Below, piece after piece: positions 25,549-34,548 of a stretch of DNA of 64,000 nucleotides (position 1 is the first letter of the stretch; each line of letters starts with the position of its first letter). The stretch comes from Blautia sp. OF03-15BH. Its GTDB lineage: Bacteria > Bacillota > Clostridia > Lachnospirales > Lachnospiraceae. The notes under the pieces are model-generated. The model was not told the DNA's origin. It was given only the letters and a program-made list of their open reading frames with translations, and did not search any database. A program made the position numbers and the translations under genes. Location of the stretch: assembly GCF_003463065.1 (NCBI RefSeq), contig NZ_QSCM01000004.1, positions 124,001 to 188,000 of the forward strand, in the 5' to 3' direction.

Positions 25549-25600
25549 ATTTTTTCTTTCCCTTCTGGTTGGATTTCTTCCAGCAAAGCTGCGATGCGTG

Positions 25601-26710
25601 TTACCTTTCTTTTTCTCTGGTATGGATATACTCAGAGAACAGTTTGTAAACCGTTGCCGTCATGGGCACTCCGATTATCATGCCTGGAATCCCCCAGAGT
25701 CCGCCGCCTACCGTGACAGCTGCCAGGATCCACATGCCCGGAAGTCCCACAGAACTGCCTACCACCTTCGGGTAAATCAAATTTCCTTCTACCTGCTGCA
25801 GGATCACCAGAAAACAGATAAACGGGATCACCTGTCCCGGACTGACTGTCAGGATCATAAACGCTCCTACAATCGCTCCGATATAGGCTCCGATGATCGG
25901 AAGAAGAGCCGTCGCGCCCACCAGAGCTCCCACCATGGGCGCATAAGGAAAGCGAAAGATCAGCATACCGACTGTACAAAGGCTTCCGAGGATCACCGCT
26001 TCCGTACACTGGCCGGCAATATAGCTCGTAAAAGTATGATGGGCCACTGTCACCACATGAAACAGCCGTGTATAATCTTTTTCCTTAAAAAACACCTTCA
26101 GGATCCTTTTCGCCTGATCCAGAAGTCTCTCTTTTCCCGATAAGAGATAAATCCCAAAGATCAGACTCATAAACAGCCGCACGATACTGCCCGTCAGAAC
26201 TCCCACCAGTTCTACGGTAGAATTCAGGATATCTGTCAGGCTTCCCAGAAACTGCTGGATGATCTTGGGCCAGTCGATGGCAAGACTTTCCAGCCATTCC
26301 TTCAAAGCAGGAATCCCGCCACTGTGGTTCACAGCCCACGTCAGACCTTTCTCTACATAGACCGGCACCCCTTCTCCCAGCAGCAGGACCGCATTGATCA
26401 GCTCCGGAGCCACTACCCGGATCAGAAGAAAAATAATCCCCAGCACGGCAACGATACAAGCCGCCATACAGACCGGTCTTCTGGTCTTCTCTACCCAGGG
26501 AGCATTCTTTCTGGTAAAGTAGTGTCTCTCCATGGCTGACATAATGATGTTCAGTACATAGGCAATCCCACAGCCCATTGCCAAAGGCATGGCTACTGAG
26601 CCCACCGTCTTCAGAAAACCGGTGATCTGTTCAAAATAACGGATCATCAGGATCAGAACAGCAATCAGCACCAGATACCAGACACTTTTTTGTTTTTTTG
26701 TTTTTTCCAC
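25601..26710 (-). CDS. AI-2E family transporter (UPF0118)
   Basis: A 369-residue polytopic membrane protein of the AI-2 exporter/YtvI-like family, whose members export AI-2 or ions. Family marks are MPLAMGCGIAYVLNIIM near the N-terminus and GALVGATALLPIIGAYIGA then QQVEGNLIYPKVVGSSVGLP in the C-terminal half. The start is taken as GTG 26710 (VEKTKKQKSVWY), five bases after AAGGAG. The ATG at 26779 would overlap recJ by 53 bp and lacks an RBS. The transported substrate is not inferable. Confidence 0.88.
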   Translation of the reverse strand: MEKTKKQKSVWYLVLIAVLILMIRYFEQITGFLKTVGSVAMPLAMGCGIAYVLNIIMSAMERHYFTRKNAPWVEKTRRPVCMAACIVAVLGIIFLLIRVVAPELINAVLLLGEGVPVYVEKGLTWAVNHSGGIPALKEWLESLAIDWPKIIQQFLGSLTDILNSTVELVGVLTGSIVRLFMSLIFGIYLLSGKERLLDQAKRILKVFFKEKDYTRLFHVVTVAHHTFTSYIAGQCTEAVILGSLCTVGMLIFRFPYAPMVGALVGATALLPIIGAYIGAIVGAFMILTVSPGQVIPFICFLVILQQVEGNLIYPKVVGSSVGLPGMWILAAVTVGGGLWGIPGMIIGVPMTATVYKLFSEYIHTREKER

Positions 26711-26726
26711 AGGCTTCTCCTTTCCG

Positions 26727-28460
26727 TCACTGATAGTTCTGAATAACAATCTGCAGTGTCTTATTTCCCCTGAATTCATTGACAGAAGGATAGTAAGTCA
26801 TAGAAAGAGCCACCGAAGACGGCCTTCCCTGCAGAAGGAGTTCCAGATCTGCTGCACCGAATTTTTCCTTCACATAATTTTCAAATCCCGGAATATCCCC
26901 GAAATACAGAGCTTCCATAGTGCAGCCGGAACTGTTCTGTACCAGCATTTTCAGCACGTTTCTGTTTCTTCCTATGATTTGCGCCCGTAAGATTTTCAGC
27001 TTTCTGTCTGCAAATACAGGTTTTGTATTTGCCTTCCCGAAGGGTTCCAGAACAGAAAGCTCACAAATCAGCTTTTCACTAATATAATCCAATGGCATGG
27101 GAACGTCAATCATTATTTTTGGTATCAGATCATCTTCCGTCAACTCTGCTGCCTCATTAATCGCTTTGCGGAAAACTTCCACATTTTTTTCCGGAAGTGA
27201 AAGACCTGCTGCCATGGGATGACCTCCGAATCTGGTAAAAAGATGACTGACCTTGCACATTTCCTGAAACATATTGTAGGCCTCGATAGAACGACCGGAG
27301 CCTTTTACACCATCTTCCGCCCTGGTAAGGACAAACACCGGCCGGTGGTATTTTTCCCGGATCCTTCCGGCGATGATACCAGCCAGACTCTCATGACAGG
27401 AGGGCAGATAGATCACCAGTACTTTATCTTCTTTTAAAGAAGTCTCTTCCACCTGCTCCACGGCCTCTTCCACGCCCTTGACCGTCATATCTTTTCGTTC
27501 ATCGTTAAGGCTTTTCAGTTCTTCTGCCAGTGTTTTTGCCAGTTCAGGAGTCGGCGCCATCAGAAGCTTCAAGGCTCTTTTTGCCGTATCCAGCCGACCG
27601 GTGGCATTGATGCAGGGGCCGAGTACAAAACCAATATGATAAGCACTGATCGTGCCATCCGTCAGGCCGTTTGCCGCGATCAGAGCCCGGAATCCTTCGT
27701 TCTTCGTATGGTTCAGCCGTTTCAGGCCTTCCTTCACCAGGATCCTGTTTTCTCCGGTAAGATCCATTACATCCCCTACCGTTGCAAAGGCCACATTTTC
27801 CAACAGCGGATCCCATTCTTCTGCCGGGATATGAAAAGCTTCATAAAGACACTGGACCAGTTTAAAAGCCACGGCTGCTCCGCAGAGATTTTTATAGGGA
27901 TAAGGGCAGTCTGACTGTTTGGGATTGATCAGGGCATCTGCTTTTGGGAGGTTCTCCTGCGGTTCATGGTGATCTGTCACGATCACTGTCATGCCGTAAT
28001 TTTTTGCCACAGCGATCTCCTGTACCGCTGCAATACCGTTATCACAGGTCAGGATCGTCTCCACACCATCTTTTCTTGCACGGTCGATGAGATGCTCATT
28101 CAGACCATAACCATCCAGGATCCTGTCTGGAATATCCACATCTACAGCTGCCCCGCAGCGTTGAAGCCCTGTCAGCAAAATGTAGGAAGCATTTACTCCG
28201 TCAATATCATAATCTCCGATAACCCGGATTTTTTTCCCGCAAGAGATCTTTTCCTGAAGGATTTCCACCGCTTTGTCCATATCCTTCAGAAAATGAGGAT
28301 CCTGAAGCCAGGTCAGATCTCCATACAGATATTCCCGTATGGCATCCTCTCCCACAATATCCCTGTTCCGGATCAGCCGGATCGTCACGGGATCAAGCTG
28401 GAATTTTTCCCCCAGCTTTCGAAAATCCGCCTTTTTGGCGGCAACCATCCATTTTTCCAT
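26727..28460 (-). CDS. recJ: Single-stranded-DNA-specific exonuclease RecJ
   Basis: RecJ degrades single-stranded DNA 5' to 3' in recombination and repair. The 577-residue protein shows the DHH phosphoesterase motifs DYDIDG (83-88), LTCDNGI (137-143) and VTDHHEP (161-167), and the DHHA1-like GSGRSIEAYNMF and GGHPMAAGLSL blocks. It is near the length of short Firmicute RecJ proteins and lacks the extra C-terminal domain of B. subtilis RecJ. It starts after GGAACGGAG and precedes the AI-2E family gene. Confidence 0.94.
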   Translation of the reverse strand: MEKWMVAAKKADFRKLGEKFQLDPVTIRLIRNRDIVGEDAIREYLYGDLTWLQDPHFLKDMDKAVEILQEKISCGKKIRVIGDYDIDGVNASYILLTGLQRCGAAVDVDIPDRILDGYGLNEHLIDRARKDGVETILTCDNGIAAVQEIAVAKNYGMTVIVTDHHEPQENLPKADALINPKQSDCPYPYKNLCGAAVAFKLVQCLYEAFHIPAEEWDPLLENVAFATVGDVMDLTGENRILVKEGLKRLNHTKNEGFRALIAANGLTDGTISAYHIGFVLGPCINATGRLDTAKRALKLLMAPTPELAKTLAEELKSLNDERKDMTVKGVEEAVEQVEETSLKEDKVLVIYLPSCHESLAGIIAGRIREKYHRPVFVLTRAEDGVKGSGRSIEAYNMFQEMCKVSHLFTRFGGHPMAAGLSLPEKNVEVFRKAINEAAELTEDDLIPKIMIDVPMPLDYISEKLICELSVLEPFGKANTKPVFADRKLKILRAQIIGRNRNVLKMLVQNSSGCTMEALYFGDIPGFENYVKEKFGAADLELLLQGRPSSVALSMTYYPSVNEFRGNKTLQIVIQNYQ

Positions 28461-28482
28461 TGTATGCTCCGTTCCTTGTTAT

Positions 28483-28516
28483 AAAAAAGGCTGCCCTTTT
28501 CAGGACAGCCTTTTTT
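28483..28516 (-). terminator. Terminator after secDF
   Basis: On the minus strand GGCTGTCC pairs with GGGCAGCC (one G-U) and six Ts follow. It separates secDF from recJ. Confidence 0.85.
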
Positions 28517-28537
28517 GCTGCAGACCATCCGGTCTGT

Positions 28538-30685
28538 TTATGCTTCTTTTTTCACCAGTCTCTCTCTCATTGTATACCAGAGAGCACCAGTGATACATAC
28601 AGAAGAATATGCTCCACATACCACACCCACCATCAACGGAAGTGCAAACTCACGGATGGAAGGAACACCCAGAATGAACAGGATCGCTACCATAATAAAG
28701 GTAGTAAAGGAAGTATAAATACTTCTTGTCAGAGTCTGTGTGATACTGTTGTTTACCACATCGTAAATACTCTCTTTTTTGCCCATTACCTTCAGGTTCT
28801 CACGGATACGGTCAAAAATAACGATCGTTGCGTTGATAGAGTAACCAACAATGGTCAGCATGCAGGCAATAAAGGTATTTCCGATGGAAATACGGGATAC
28901 TGCGTAGAACATCAGAACTACGAGCACATCATGTACCAGAGCCAGAACCGCACTTGCTGCAAAACGGATATCCTTGAAACGGAACCAGATGTAGATCAGC
29001 ATACAGATCGTTGCAATGATAACTGCCATTACGGCATCTTTACGCATTTCGCTTCCAATGGTAGCAGAAATGTTCTCAGAAGCGATCAGAGAAGTATCCA
29101 CATCAAAGTTCTCAGCCAGTTTATCATTCAGACTATTTCTCTCATCCAGATCCAGTGTTCTGGTCTTGATGATGACCTGATTGGTTCCTGTTACTTTCTG
29201 TGTCTGGATGTCTGCGTCTCCAGTCACTTCCTGAACCACCGGTTTTACTTTGGAATCGATATCAGCGATGCTCATATCTTCATTGAAGGTCACATTGGTG
29301 GAGGTACCGCCTTTGAACTCCAGGCTGTAGTTCAGGGCACCTTTGCCGGAACCGGAATAAATTCCCATGGTAACCGGTCCGAGAACGATCAGGATAATGG
29401 AAATGATAAAGCAGATCTTTCTCTTTCCAAGGAAATCGATGGGTTTTCTTTCTTTTGCTTCACCATAATATTTCTTGTCTCTTGCAAACAGTGCATAGAA
29501 TGCGAGAGTCAGATATCTGGAAATGACCAGCGCACTGAACATGGAAAGTACGATACCCATAGCCAGTGTATAGGCAAAACCTTTTACGCTTCCGGATCCC
29601 AGGATACCAAGGACCAAAGCAGCGATCAGAGTCGTGATATTACCGTCCACGATCGCAGATAATGCTTTCTGGAAGCCGGTCTGAATGGAATTCAGGACGC
29701 TCTTTCCTGCAGCAATCTCCTCACGAATACGGGCATAGATAATCACGTTGGCATCCACAGCCATTCCGATACCGAGGATGATACCTGCGATACCAGGAAG
29801 CGTCAGTGTGATATCAAACGCATTCAGAGTCACCAGCATCAGAGCTGTATACAGCAGAAGTGCAATACCGGCAACCACACCCGGAAGACGATAAACAAGG
29901 ATCATGAAAAGAATTACGATGACAAGACCGATCGCACCGGCGATCAGGCTGGTGTGAATGGCTTCTTCGCCAAGCTGTGCGCCTACCACCTGAGAACGCA
30001 GCTCTTCCAGTTTCAGAGAAAGAGAACCGATACGAATGGAAGAAGCAAGCTTCTCCGCCTCGCTCTGGTCGGCCATACCGCTGATCACGGCTCTTCCGTC
30101 TGTGATCGCTTCATTGACTCTCGGGGAGCTGATCACTTCTCCATCATAAACGATCGCGATCTGTTTTCCAACATTTGCGCTGGTGGCATCAGCAAAAGCT
30201 TTTGCACCCTCGTCTGTCAGAGTCAGCTGTACAACCCATTCTTTGTTCTTCATGCTGTCCGGCTGAACACCTGCTTCTGCAGAAGCAACCTGAGAACCAT
30301 CCAGTACAACACTTCCATCGGTCAGCTGGAACTCCAGAGAACCGGGTTTACCCAGTTCTTCCAGGATCGCATTGGCATCGGATACACCGGGGATCTCAAT
30401 GTTGATACGGTCAGAACCTTCCTGGTAAACCTGAGCCTCTGTGCTGTAGCCGTCTACACGCTGCTGCAGCTTATAAATCGTATCTTTCATCTGCTCCTGT
30501 GTCGGGCTCTCATCGCCGACTGCCTGATAAGTAATACTTACACCGCCGGCCAGATCCAGTCCGGTCTTAATGTTCTTTGCGGAGCCGGTGCCCGTAGGAC
30601 CGAATCCAATTGCTGCGGTAAAGGTCAGAAGTCCCAGGAACAGGGCTGTGACGATCACAACAGCGATCGCTTTGTTTTTCTTCAT
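28538..30685 (-). CDS. secDF: Protein export membrane protein SecDF (fused SecD and SecF)
   Basis: SecDF couples the proton motive force to late steps of Sec translocation. SecD and SecF are fused in one 715-residue chain. The SecD half has GLDLAGGVSITYQ and the periplasmic P1 region; its membrane part includes GLPGIAGIILGIGMAVDANVI, here cited as LPGIAGIILGIGMAVDANV. The SecF half starts near FLGKRKICFI and includes SLEFKGGTSTNV and VGYSINATIVIFDRIRENL. The start at 30685 (MKKNKAIAVV) is chosen because AAGGAG lies nine bases upstream and it avoids overlapping scfB. It lies just 4 bp after scfB, a conserved arrangement in Clostridia. Confidence 0.96.
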   Translation of the reverse strand: MKKNKAIAVVIVTALFLGLLTFTAAIGFGPTGTGSAKNIKTGLDLAGGVSITYQAVGDESPTQEQMKDTIYKLQQRVDGYSTEAQVYQEGSDRINIEIPGVSDANAILEELGKPGSLEFQLTDGSVVLDGSQVASAEAGVQPDSMKNKEWVVQLTLTDEGAKAFADATSANVGKQIAIVYDGEVISSPRVNEAITDGRAVISGMADQSEAEKLASSIRIGSLSLKLEELRSQVVGAQLGEEAIHTSLIAGAIGLVIVILFMILVYRLPGVVAGIALLLYTALMLVTLNAFDITLTLPGIAGIILGIGMAVDANVIIYARIREEIAAGKSVLNSIQTGFQKALSAIVDGNITTLIAALVLGILGSGSVKGFAYTLAMGIVLSMFSALVISRYLTLAFYALFARDKKYYGEAKERKPIDFLGKRKICFIISIILIVLGPVTMGIYSGSGKGALNYSLEFKGGTSTNVTFNEDMSIADIDSKVKPVVQEVTGDADIQTQKVTGTNQVIIKTRTLDLDERNSLNDKLAENFDVDTSLIASENISATIGSEMRKDAVMAVIIATICMLIYIWFRFKDIRFAASAVLALVHDVLVVLMFYAVSRISIGNTFIACMLTIVGYSINATIVIFDRIRENLKVMGKKESIYDVVNNSITQTLTRSIYTSFTTFIMVAILFILGVPSIREFALPLMVGVVCGAYSSVCITGALWYTMRERLVKKEA

Positions 30686-30689
30686 GGCT

Positions 30690-32063
30690 TTATTCTCCTT
30701 TTTCTTCATCCGCCAGGGCGGCTTTGATCATAATCGCGCACTCCACTCGCTTGCGCTCAAGCTCACAGCCGATGTCATAGGCATCGTTGATGGAGCCATG
30801 GAAGTTATAAGAATTGGCAGCACAGCCTCCGCTGCAGTAAAATCTTGCAAAACACTTCTGACATTTTTCCTTTGCATAAACATTGCAGCACTTGAATTCA
30901 TCCTGGATCTCTGTGTTGACGATTCCCGTATCCACATTGCCAAGAAGGAACTTTTCATTTCCGACAAACTGATGGCAGGGATAAAAATCACCCCATGGGG
31001 TCACTGCCAGATATTCGGTTCCTGAGCCACAGCCGGAAAGCCGTTTATAAACACAGGGACCACCGGAAAGATCGATCATGAAATGGAAGAAATTAAAGCC
31101 TCTGCCTTCCTTCTCTCTCTTGATCATCTCTTTTGCCAGTCTGTCGTATTCTTCACAGATTTTCGGAACATCTTCCTCACGGATGGCATAATCTGCCTCC
31201 GGCGGAGCAACTACCGGCTCCATGGAAACCTGTTTGAAGCCAAGATCTGCATAGTGCAGGACATCTTCAGAAAAATCAAGATTATGGTGCGTAAACGTAC
31301 CTCTCACATAATATCTCTGCTGGTCTCTGCTCTCTGCAAATTTCTGGAATTTCGGAACGATGAGATCATAACTTCCTTTTCCATTGCGGAAAGGACGCAT
31401 CTTATCGTGAACTTCCTTTCTTCCGTCCATACTTAAGACCACATTTCCCATCTCACGGTTACAGAACTCCATCACTTCATCGTTTAAGAGTACACCGTTG
31501 GTAGTCAGGGTAAAACGGAAATTCTTATTGTGGATCTTCTCCTGCTCACGCCCGTAACGGACAAGATCCTTTACTACCTGCCAGTTCATCAGTGGCTCGC
31601 CGCCAAAGAAGTCTACCTCCAGGTTCCGGCGGCTTCCTGAATTGGCGATCAGGAAATCCAGAGCCTTTTTACCCACCTCAAAGCTCATAAGAGCCCGGCG
31701 GCCATGATATTCTCCTTCTTCTGCAAAGCAATACTGACAGGCAAGATTACAGTCATGTGCGATATGTAAACACAGAGCTTTTACCACGGTAGGACGTTTT
31801 TTAAAGTCCTCAATGGCCGGACGGTAACGGTCTTCTGTGAAAAGAAGTCCGCTCTCTTTCAGCTCCTGACATTCATCCATGGCAGCCTTGATCTCTTCCT
31901 CCGGGTATTTCCCTGCAAGGCTGTCCCGGATGGATGCAGGAGTTTCTCCATCCTGCTCCAGATATGGAATCACGTCATAAACGATATCATCAACCACATG
32001 AACCGCGCCGCTGTTGACATCCAGCACAATATTGTATCCATTATTTTTATACCGATGGACCAC
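30690..32063 (-). CDS. scfB: SCIFF peptide radical-SAM thioether maturase
   Basis: ScfB installs thioether cross-links in the small SCIFF (six cysteines in forty-five) peptide. The 457-residue protein has an N-terminal peptide-recognition region, a radical-SAM C-x3-C-x2-C motif at Cys105, Cys109 and Cys112 (HDCNLACQYC), and a SPASM-type C-terminal region rich in Cys (SGCGSGTEY, FYPCHQF, CQKCFARFYCSGGC). The start is GTG 32063, with AAAGGGG about 11 bases upstream; no better in-frame ATG exists. The peptide substrate gene lies immediately upstream (32134-32277) behind a small hairpin, and secDF follows. Confidence 0.95.
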   Translation of the reverse strand: MVHRYKNNGYNIVLDVNSGAVHVVDDIVYDVIPYLEQDGETPASIRDSLAGKYPEEEIKAAMDECQELKESGLLFTEDRYRPAIEDFKKRPTVVKALCLHIAHDCNLACQYCFAEEGEYHGRRALMSFEVGKKALDFLIANSGSRRNLEVDFFGGEPLMNWQVVKDLVRYGREQEKIHNKNFRFTLTTNGVLLNDEVMEFCNREMGNVVLSMDGRKEVHDKMRPFRNGKGSYDLIVPKFQKFAESRDQQRYYVRGTFTHHNLDFSEDVLHYADLGFKQVSMEPVVAPPEADYAIREEDVPKICEEYDRLAKEMIKREKEGRGFNFFHFMIDLSGGPCVYKRLSGCGSGTEYLAVTPWGDFYPCHQFVGNEKFLLGNVDTGIVNTEIQDEFKCCNVYAKEKCQKCFARFYCSGGCAANSYNFHGSINDAYDIGCELERKRVECAIMIKAALADEEKGE

Positions 32064-32091
32064 GATTCATTTAACCCCTTTCAAGCAATAA

Positions 32092-32114
32092 GCAGCGAAC
32101 ATAAGGTCCGCTGC
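32092..32114 (-). promoter_or_regulatory. Intercistronic hairpin between scfA and scfB
   Basis: On the minus strand GCAGCG (32114-32109) pairs with CGCTGC (32097-32092) across an 11-nt loop, followed by only a short T-rich stretch. A weak attenuating or mRNA-stabilising hairpin here would favour more peptide than maturase. That role is inference. Confidence 0.55.
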
Positions 32115-32133
32115 CTATCTCGCATTTTTCTGA

Positions 32134-32277
32134 TTATTTATTGTTTTCGCAGCTCTGGTTTCCTACTGTACAGGAAGTTTTGCATGCGGACTGACAGGAA
32201 GTCTGGCACTCTCCGCAGCCACCTTTCTTTAAGGTGTTCTGAAGTCTTTCTGTATTTAAGGTCTTGATGTGTTTCAT
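32134..32277 (-). CDS. scfA: SCIFF ribosomally synthesised peptide precursor
   Basis: A 47-residue open frame with six Cys at 21, 24, 28, 32, 36 and 43. It begins MKHIKTLNTERLQNTLKKGG and ends SCENNK. This is the near-invariant SCIFF signature of Clostridia, with the conserved leader up to the GG before the first Cys. The RBS AAAAAAGGAGG lies 8 bp upstream. It directly precedes its maturase scfB, which is expected to form Cys-Thr thioether links; SCIFF's cellular function remains unknown. Confidence 0.96.
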   Translation of the reverse strand: MKHIKTLNTERLQNTLKKGGCGECQTSCQSACKTSCTVGNQSCENNK

Positions 32278-32309
32278 TTCTCTAGCCTCCTTTTTTCTTA
32301 ACTTTTGTC

Positions 32310-32338
32310 ATTATAACATAGGTAAATTCATTTTTAAA
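32310..32338 (-). promoter_or_regulatory. Promoter for scfA-scfB(-secDF)
   Basis: On the minus strand TATAAT (32315-32310) is preceded by a 17-bp spacer and a weak -35, TTTAAA (32338-32333). Confidence 0.55.
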
Positions 32339-32376
32339 GTATTTTTTCTTTTTTACACACCTTTTTCACATTTTTG

Positions 32377-32385
32377 TGTTATACT
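32377..32385 (+). promoter_or_regulatory. Extended -10 promoter for the trigger-factor-like lipoprotein
   Basis: TG-T-TATACT at 32377-32385 is an extended -10 without a clear -35, about 47 bp upstream of the start at 32432. Confidence 0.5.
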
Positions 32386-32431
32386 TAGAACACTAACAGG
32401 GTTTGTAACCCGAAAGAAAGGAATCAGATAC

Positions 32432-33574
32432 ATGAAAAAACGCATTTCATATGCCCTTGGAGTGACCTGTACCGCAGCACTCCTTCTCGGAGGCTGTTCT
32501 TCCTCCTCCACATACGGAAAATATATGACGCTTGGTGAATACAAGGGTCTGGAGATCAGCAAGATCAAGACAGAGATCACCGACGATGACCTGGAGCAGG
32601 AGATTTCCTATACGCTGGATGACAACACCGAATACTTTGAAACAGACCGGGCCGCACAGAACGGTGATATGGTCAATATCACCTACAGTTCCACAATGAA
32701 CGGAGAAGCATTTGACGGCGGCAGCGGAGAAGATATGGATATAGAGCTGGGAGCCGGCTATCTGGAGGGTGATATCCTTCAGGACGCAGAGAGTGAGATC
32801 ATCGGTATGAAGGCCGATGACACCAAGGAAATGGATCTCACCATTCCGGAGAACTATTATTTTGACGATTCTCTGGCAGGCCAGAAGATCCATGTGACTC
32901 TCACGGTCAACAGCGTCTCCGAGATAGAACGCCCGGAGCTCACCGATGAATTTGTGGCTTCCATCTCCGATTTTGATACCGTAGATGCTTATAAGGAAGA
33001 CCTGAAAAAAAGCCTGGAAGCTTCGGCTGATGAGAATAACGAATACACAGCCGGCAGCGATGCGCTTACCCAGGTAGTGGAAAACAGTACCTTTAAAGGC
33101 TATCCGGACGATCTTTACAATACATGTAAGGATCTCTATGATCAGACCAATCAGGCTTATGCAGAGATGCTCGGTCTGGATGTTTCTGATTTTGAAGGCA
33201 CCGAGGAGGAAACAAAAGCTGCTGTGGAGAGCATGGTCTATGAGGACATGGTCATTACCAGTATTGCTGAAAAAGAAAAACTCACCGTTTCCGATGACGA
33301 ATATCAGAAATATGTTGAAGACAACCTGGATACTTATGGGATGAGCAGTGTAGAAGAATTTGAATCTACCTATTCCAAAGACAGTGTCATGGAAGAGCTG
33401 CTCCGCGGAAAAGTCCAGAAGCTTCTGCTGGACAACGCCAAGATCACAGAAGTGAGTGAGGAAGACTATTATCAGGAATATGAGGGTGGAGAAGAATCCT
33501 CCACCGAGGATGTCATCGATTTCACAATGGATGAGACAGAAGCCGTATCCACTGAAGCCGCTTCCGAAGCATAA
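32432..33574 (+). CDS. Trigger-factor-like lipoprotein (extracytoplasmic peptidyl-prolyl isomerase / chaperone)
   Basis: A 380-residue protein with a lipoprotein signal (basic start, hydrophobic core, lipobox LLGGC at about residues 18-22), so it is probably anchored outside the membrane. It then resembles trigger factor without the ribosome-binding domain. An FKBP-type region spans about 35-170 (GDMVNITYSSTMNGEAFDGG; ELGAGYLEGDI; VTLTVNSVSEIERPELTDEF), and a helical C-terminal chaperone region follows (VDAYKEDLKKSLEASADEN). The tail is acidic. The start at 32432 follows AAAGAAAGGAATCAG. A role in folding exported proteins fits its nearness to secDF but is inference. Confidence 0.85.
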   Translation: MKKRISYALGVTCTAALLLGGCSSSSTYGKYMTLGEYKGLEISKIKTEITDDDLEQEISYTLDDNTEYFETDRAAQNGDMVNITYSSTMNGEAFDGGSGEDMDIELGAGYLEGDILQDAESEIIGMKADDTKEMDLTIPENYYFDDSLAGQKIHVTLTVNSVSEIERPELTDEFVASISDFDTVDAYKEDLKKSLEASADENNEYTAGSDALTQVVENSTFKGYPDDLYNTCKDLYDQTNQAYAEMLGLDVSDFEGTEEETKAAVESMVYEDMVITSIAEKEKLTVSDDEYQKYVEDNLDTYGMSSVEEFESTYSKDSVMEELLRGKVQKLLLDNAKITEVSEEDYYQEYEGGEESSTEDVIDFTMDETEAVSTEAASEA

Positions 33575-33591
33575 GCGGTACATGCCAAAAG

Positions 33592-33637
33592 AAAAAGACA
33601 GCTCCCGCAGATAAAAAAGGGGGTTGTCTTTTTTTGT
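33592..33637 (+). terminator. Terminator after the trigger-factor-like gene
   Basis: AAAGACAGCTCCC pairs with GGGGGTTGTCTTT (33618-33632), then a T-run. The next gene converges on it and may use it too. Confidence 0.8.
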
Positions 33638-33649
33638 TTTGACCACCTG

Positions 33650-34468
33650 TCAGAAATTATCCAGAAATTCCTGATTTACCCGACGCTGAAAATCACCACG
33701 GTAATTCAGGGCAATAAATCTTTCCCAGGCACCCTGAAGGAATTTTCTCCAGGACTCTTCTTCTTCTCTTACCAGGATCGGATAGAACAGGATCCCGTTC
33801 TTTCCTGCCGCCTCCAGATCAGAGGGTGCATCTCCGATCATCAGCACATGATCCTTGTCATAACCAAATTCCAGAAGCTTTTCCACCAGAATTTCTTTTT
33901 CGCCGCCTTCCTGGGTAAGGAACTCATTGACATAGGATTCCAGTCCGTTCTGTTTCCAGTCTCTCTGAACCTCTGCATTTCCACCTGCAGAAACCACGGC
34001 AATATCCGCCTCTTTTACGATTTCTTTTAAGACCTCTTTTACACCGTCGAATGCCAGAACCTCGCCCTCATACATAAAATTCATGGAGCCGTTCACCAGT
34101 TCCGACCAGGCCAGAGCTTTCCGCATACACTCATTTCCGGTCTCCTCATAGGCTTCCTTTAAGCTCTCATCGGAAAGTTCCTCTGTGGTGGAAACCCAGT
34201 GAACATAACCGGCGAGGCCTTCGATCCGCTTGTAGTTTTCGTTGACTTCCTTCAGCATTTTAGCCAGTCCACGGAAACGGTTGGTTCCTCTGTCCAGACT
34301 GTAGAGATTGATCTCTCTCCAGCGGGCTGTCAGCTCGATTTTATATTCTCCCAGTTCCCATACCATCAGCATACAGGGTGCCAGACATTTGTCATGCTTC
34401 AGATCCATCGTGTCCATAACACAACCGTCTGAATCGATACACACCAGAAATTCTTTTCTTTTTTCCAT
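33650..34468 (-). CDS. HAD-superfamily hydrolase
   Basis: A 272-residue putative phosphatase. HAD motif I is DSDGC (in VCIDSDGCVMDTM), motif II is SAGG (in VVSAGGNAEVQRDW), and motif III/IV is LMIGDAPSDLEAAG. The cap between motifs I and II is large and helical. The start at 34468 follows TGGGAGGAACG. The physiological substrate cannot be assigned. Confidence 0.85.
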   Translation of the reverse strand: MEKRKEFLVCIDSDGCVMDTMDLKHDKCLAPCMLMVWELGEYKIELTARWREINLYSLDRGTNRFRGLAKMLKEVNENYKRIEGLAGYVHWVSTTEELSDESLKEAYEETGNECMRKALAWSELVNGSMNFMYEGEVLAFDGVKEVLKEIVKEADIAVVSAGGNAEVQRDWKQNGLESYVNEFLTQEGGEKEILVEKLLEFGYDKDHVLMIGDAPSDLEAAGKNGILFYPILVREEEESWRKFLQGAWERFIALNYRGDFQRRVNQEFLDNF

Positions 34469-34503
34469 TCGTTCCTCCCAGAAATCACCTTTTTCAAAGC
34501 CGG

Positions 34504-34533
34504 AAAACATCCGGTGATAATTTTCACCGGATG
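34504..34533 (-). terminator. Terminator after the EF-G-like gene
   Basis: On the minus strand CATCCGGTGA (34533-34524) pairs with TCACCGGATG (34517-34508) and TTTT follows. Confidence 0.82.
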
Positions 34534-34548
34534 CTCCCTGTTGCTTGA

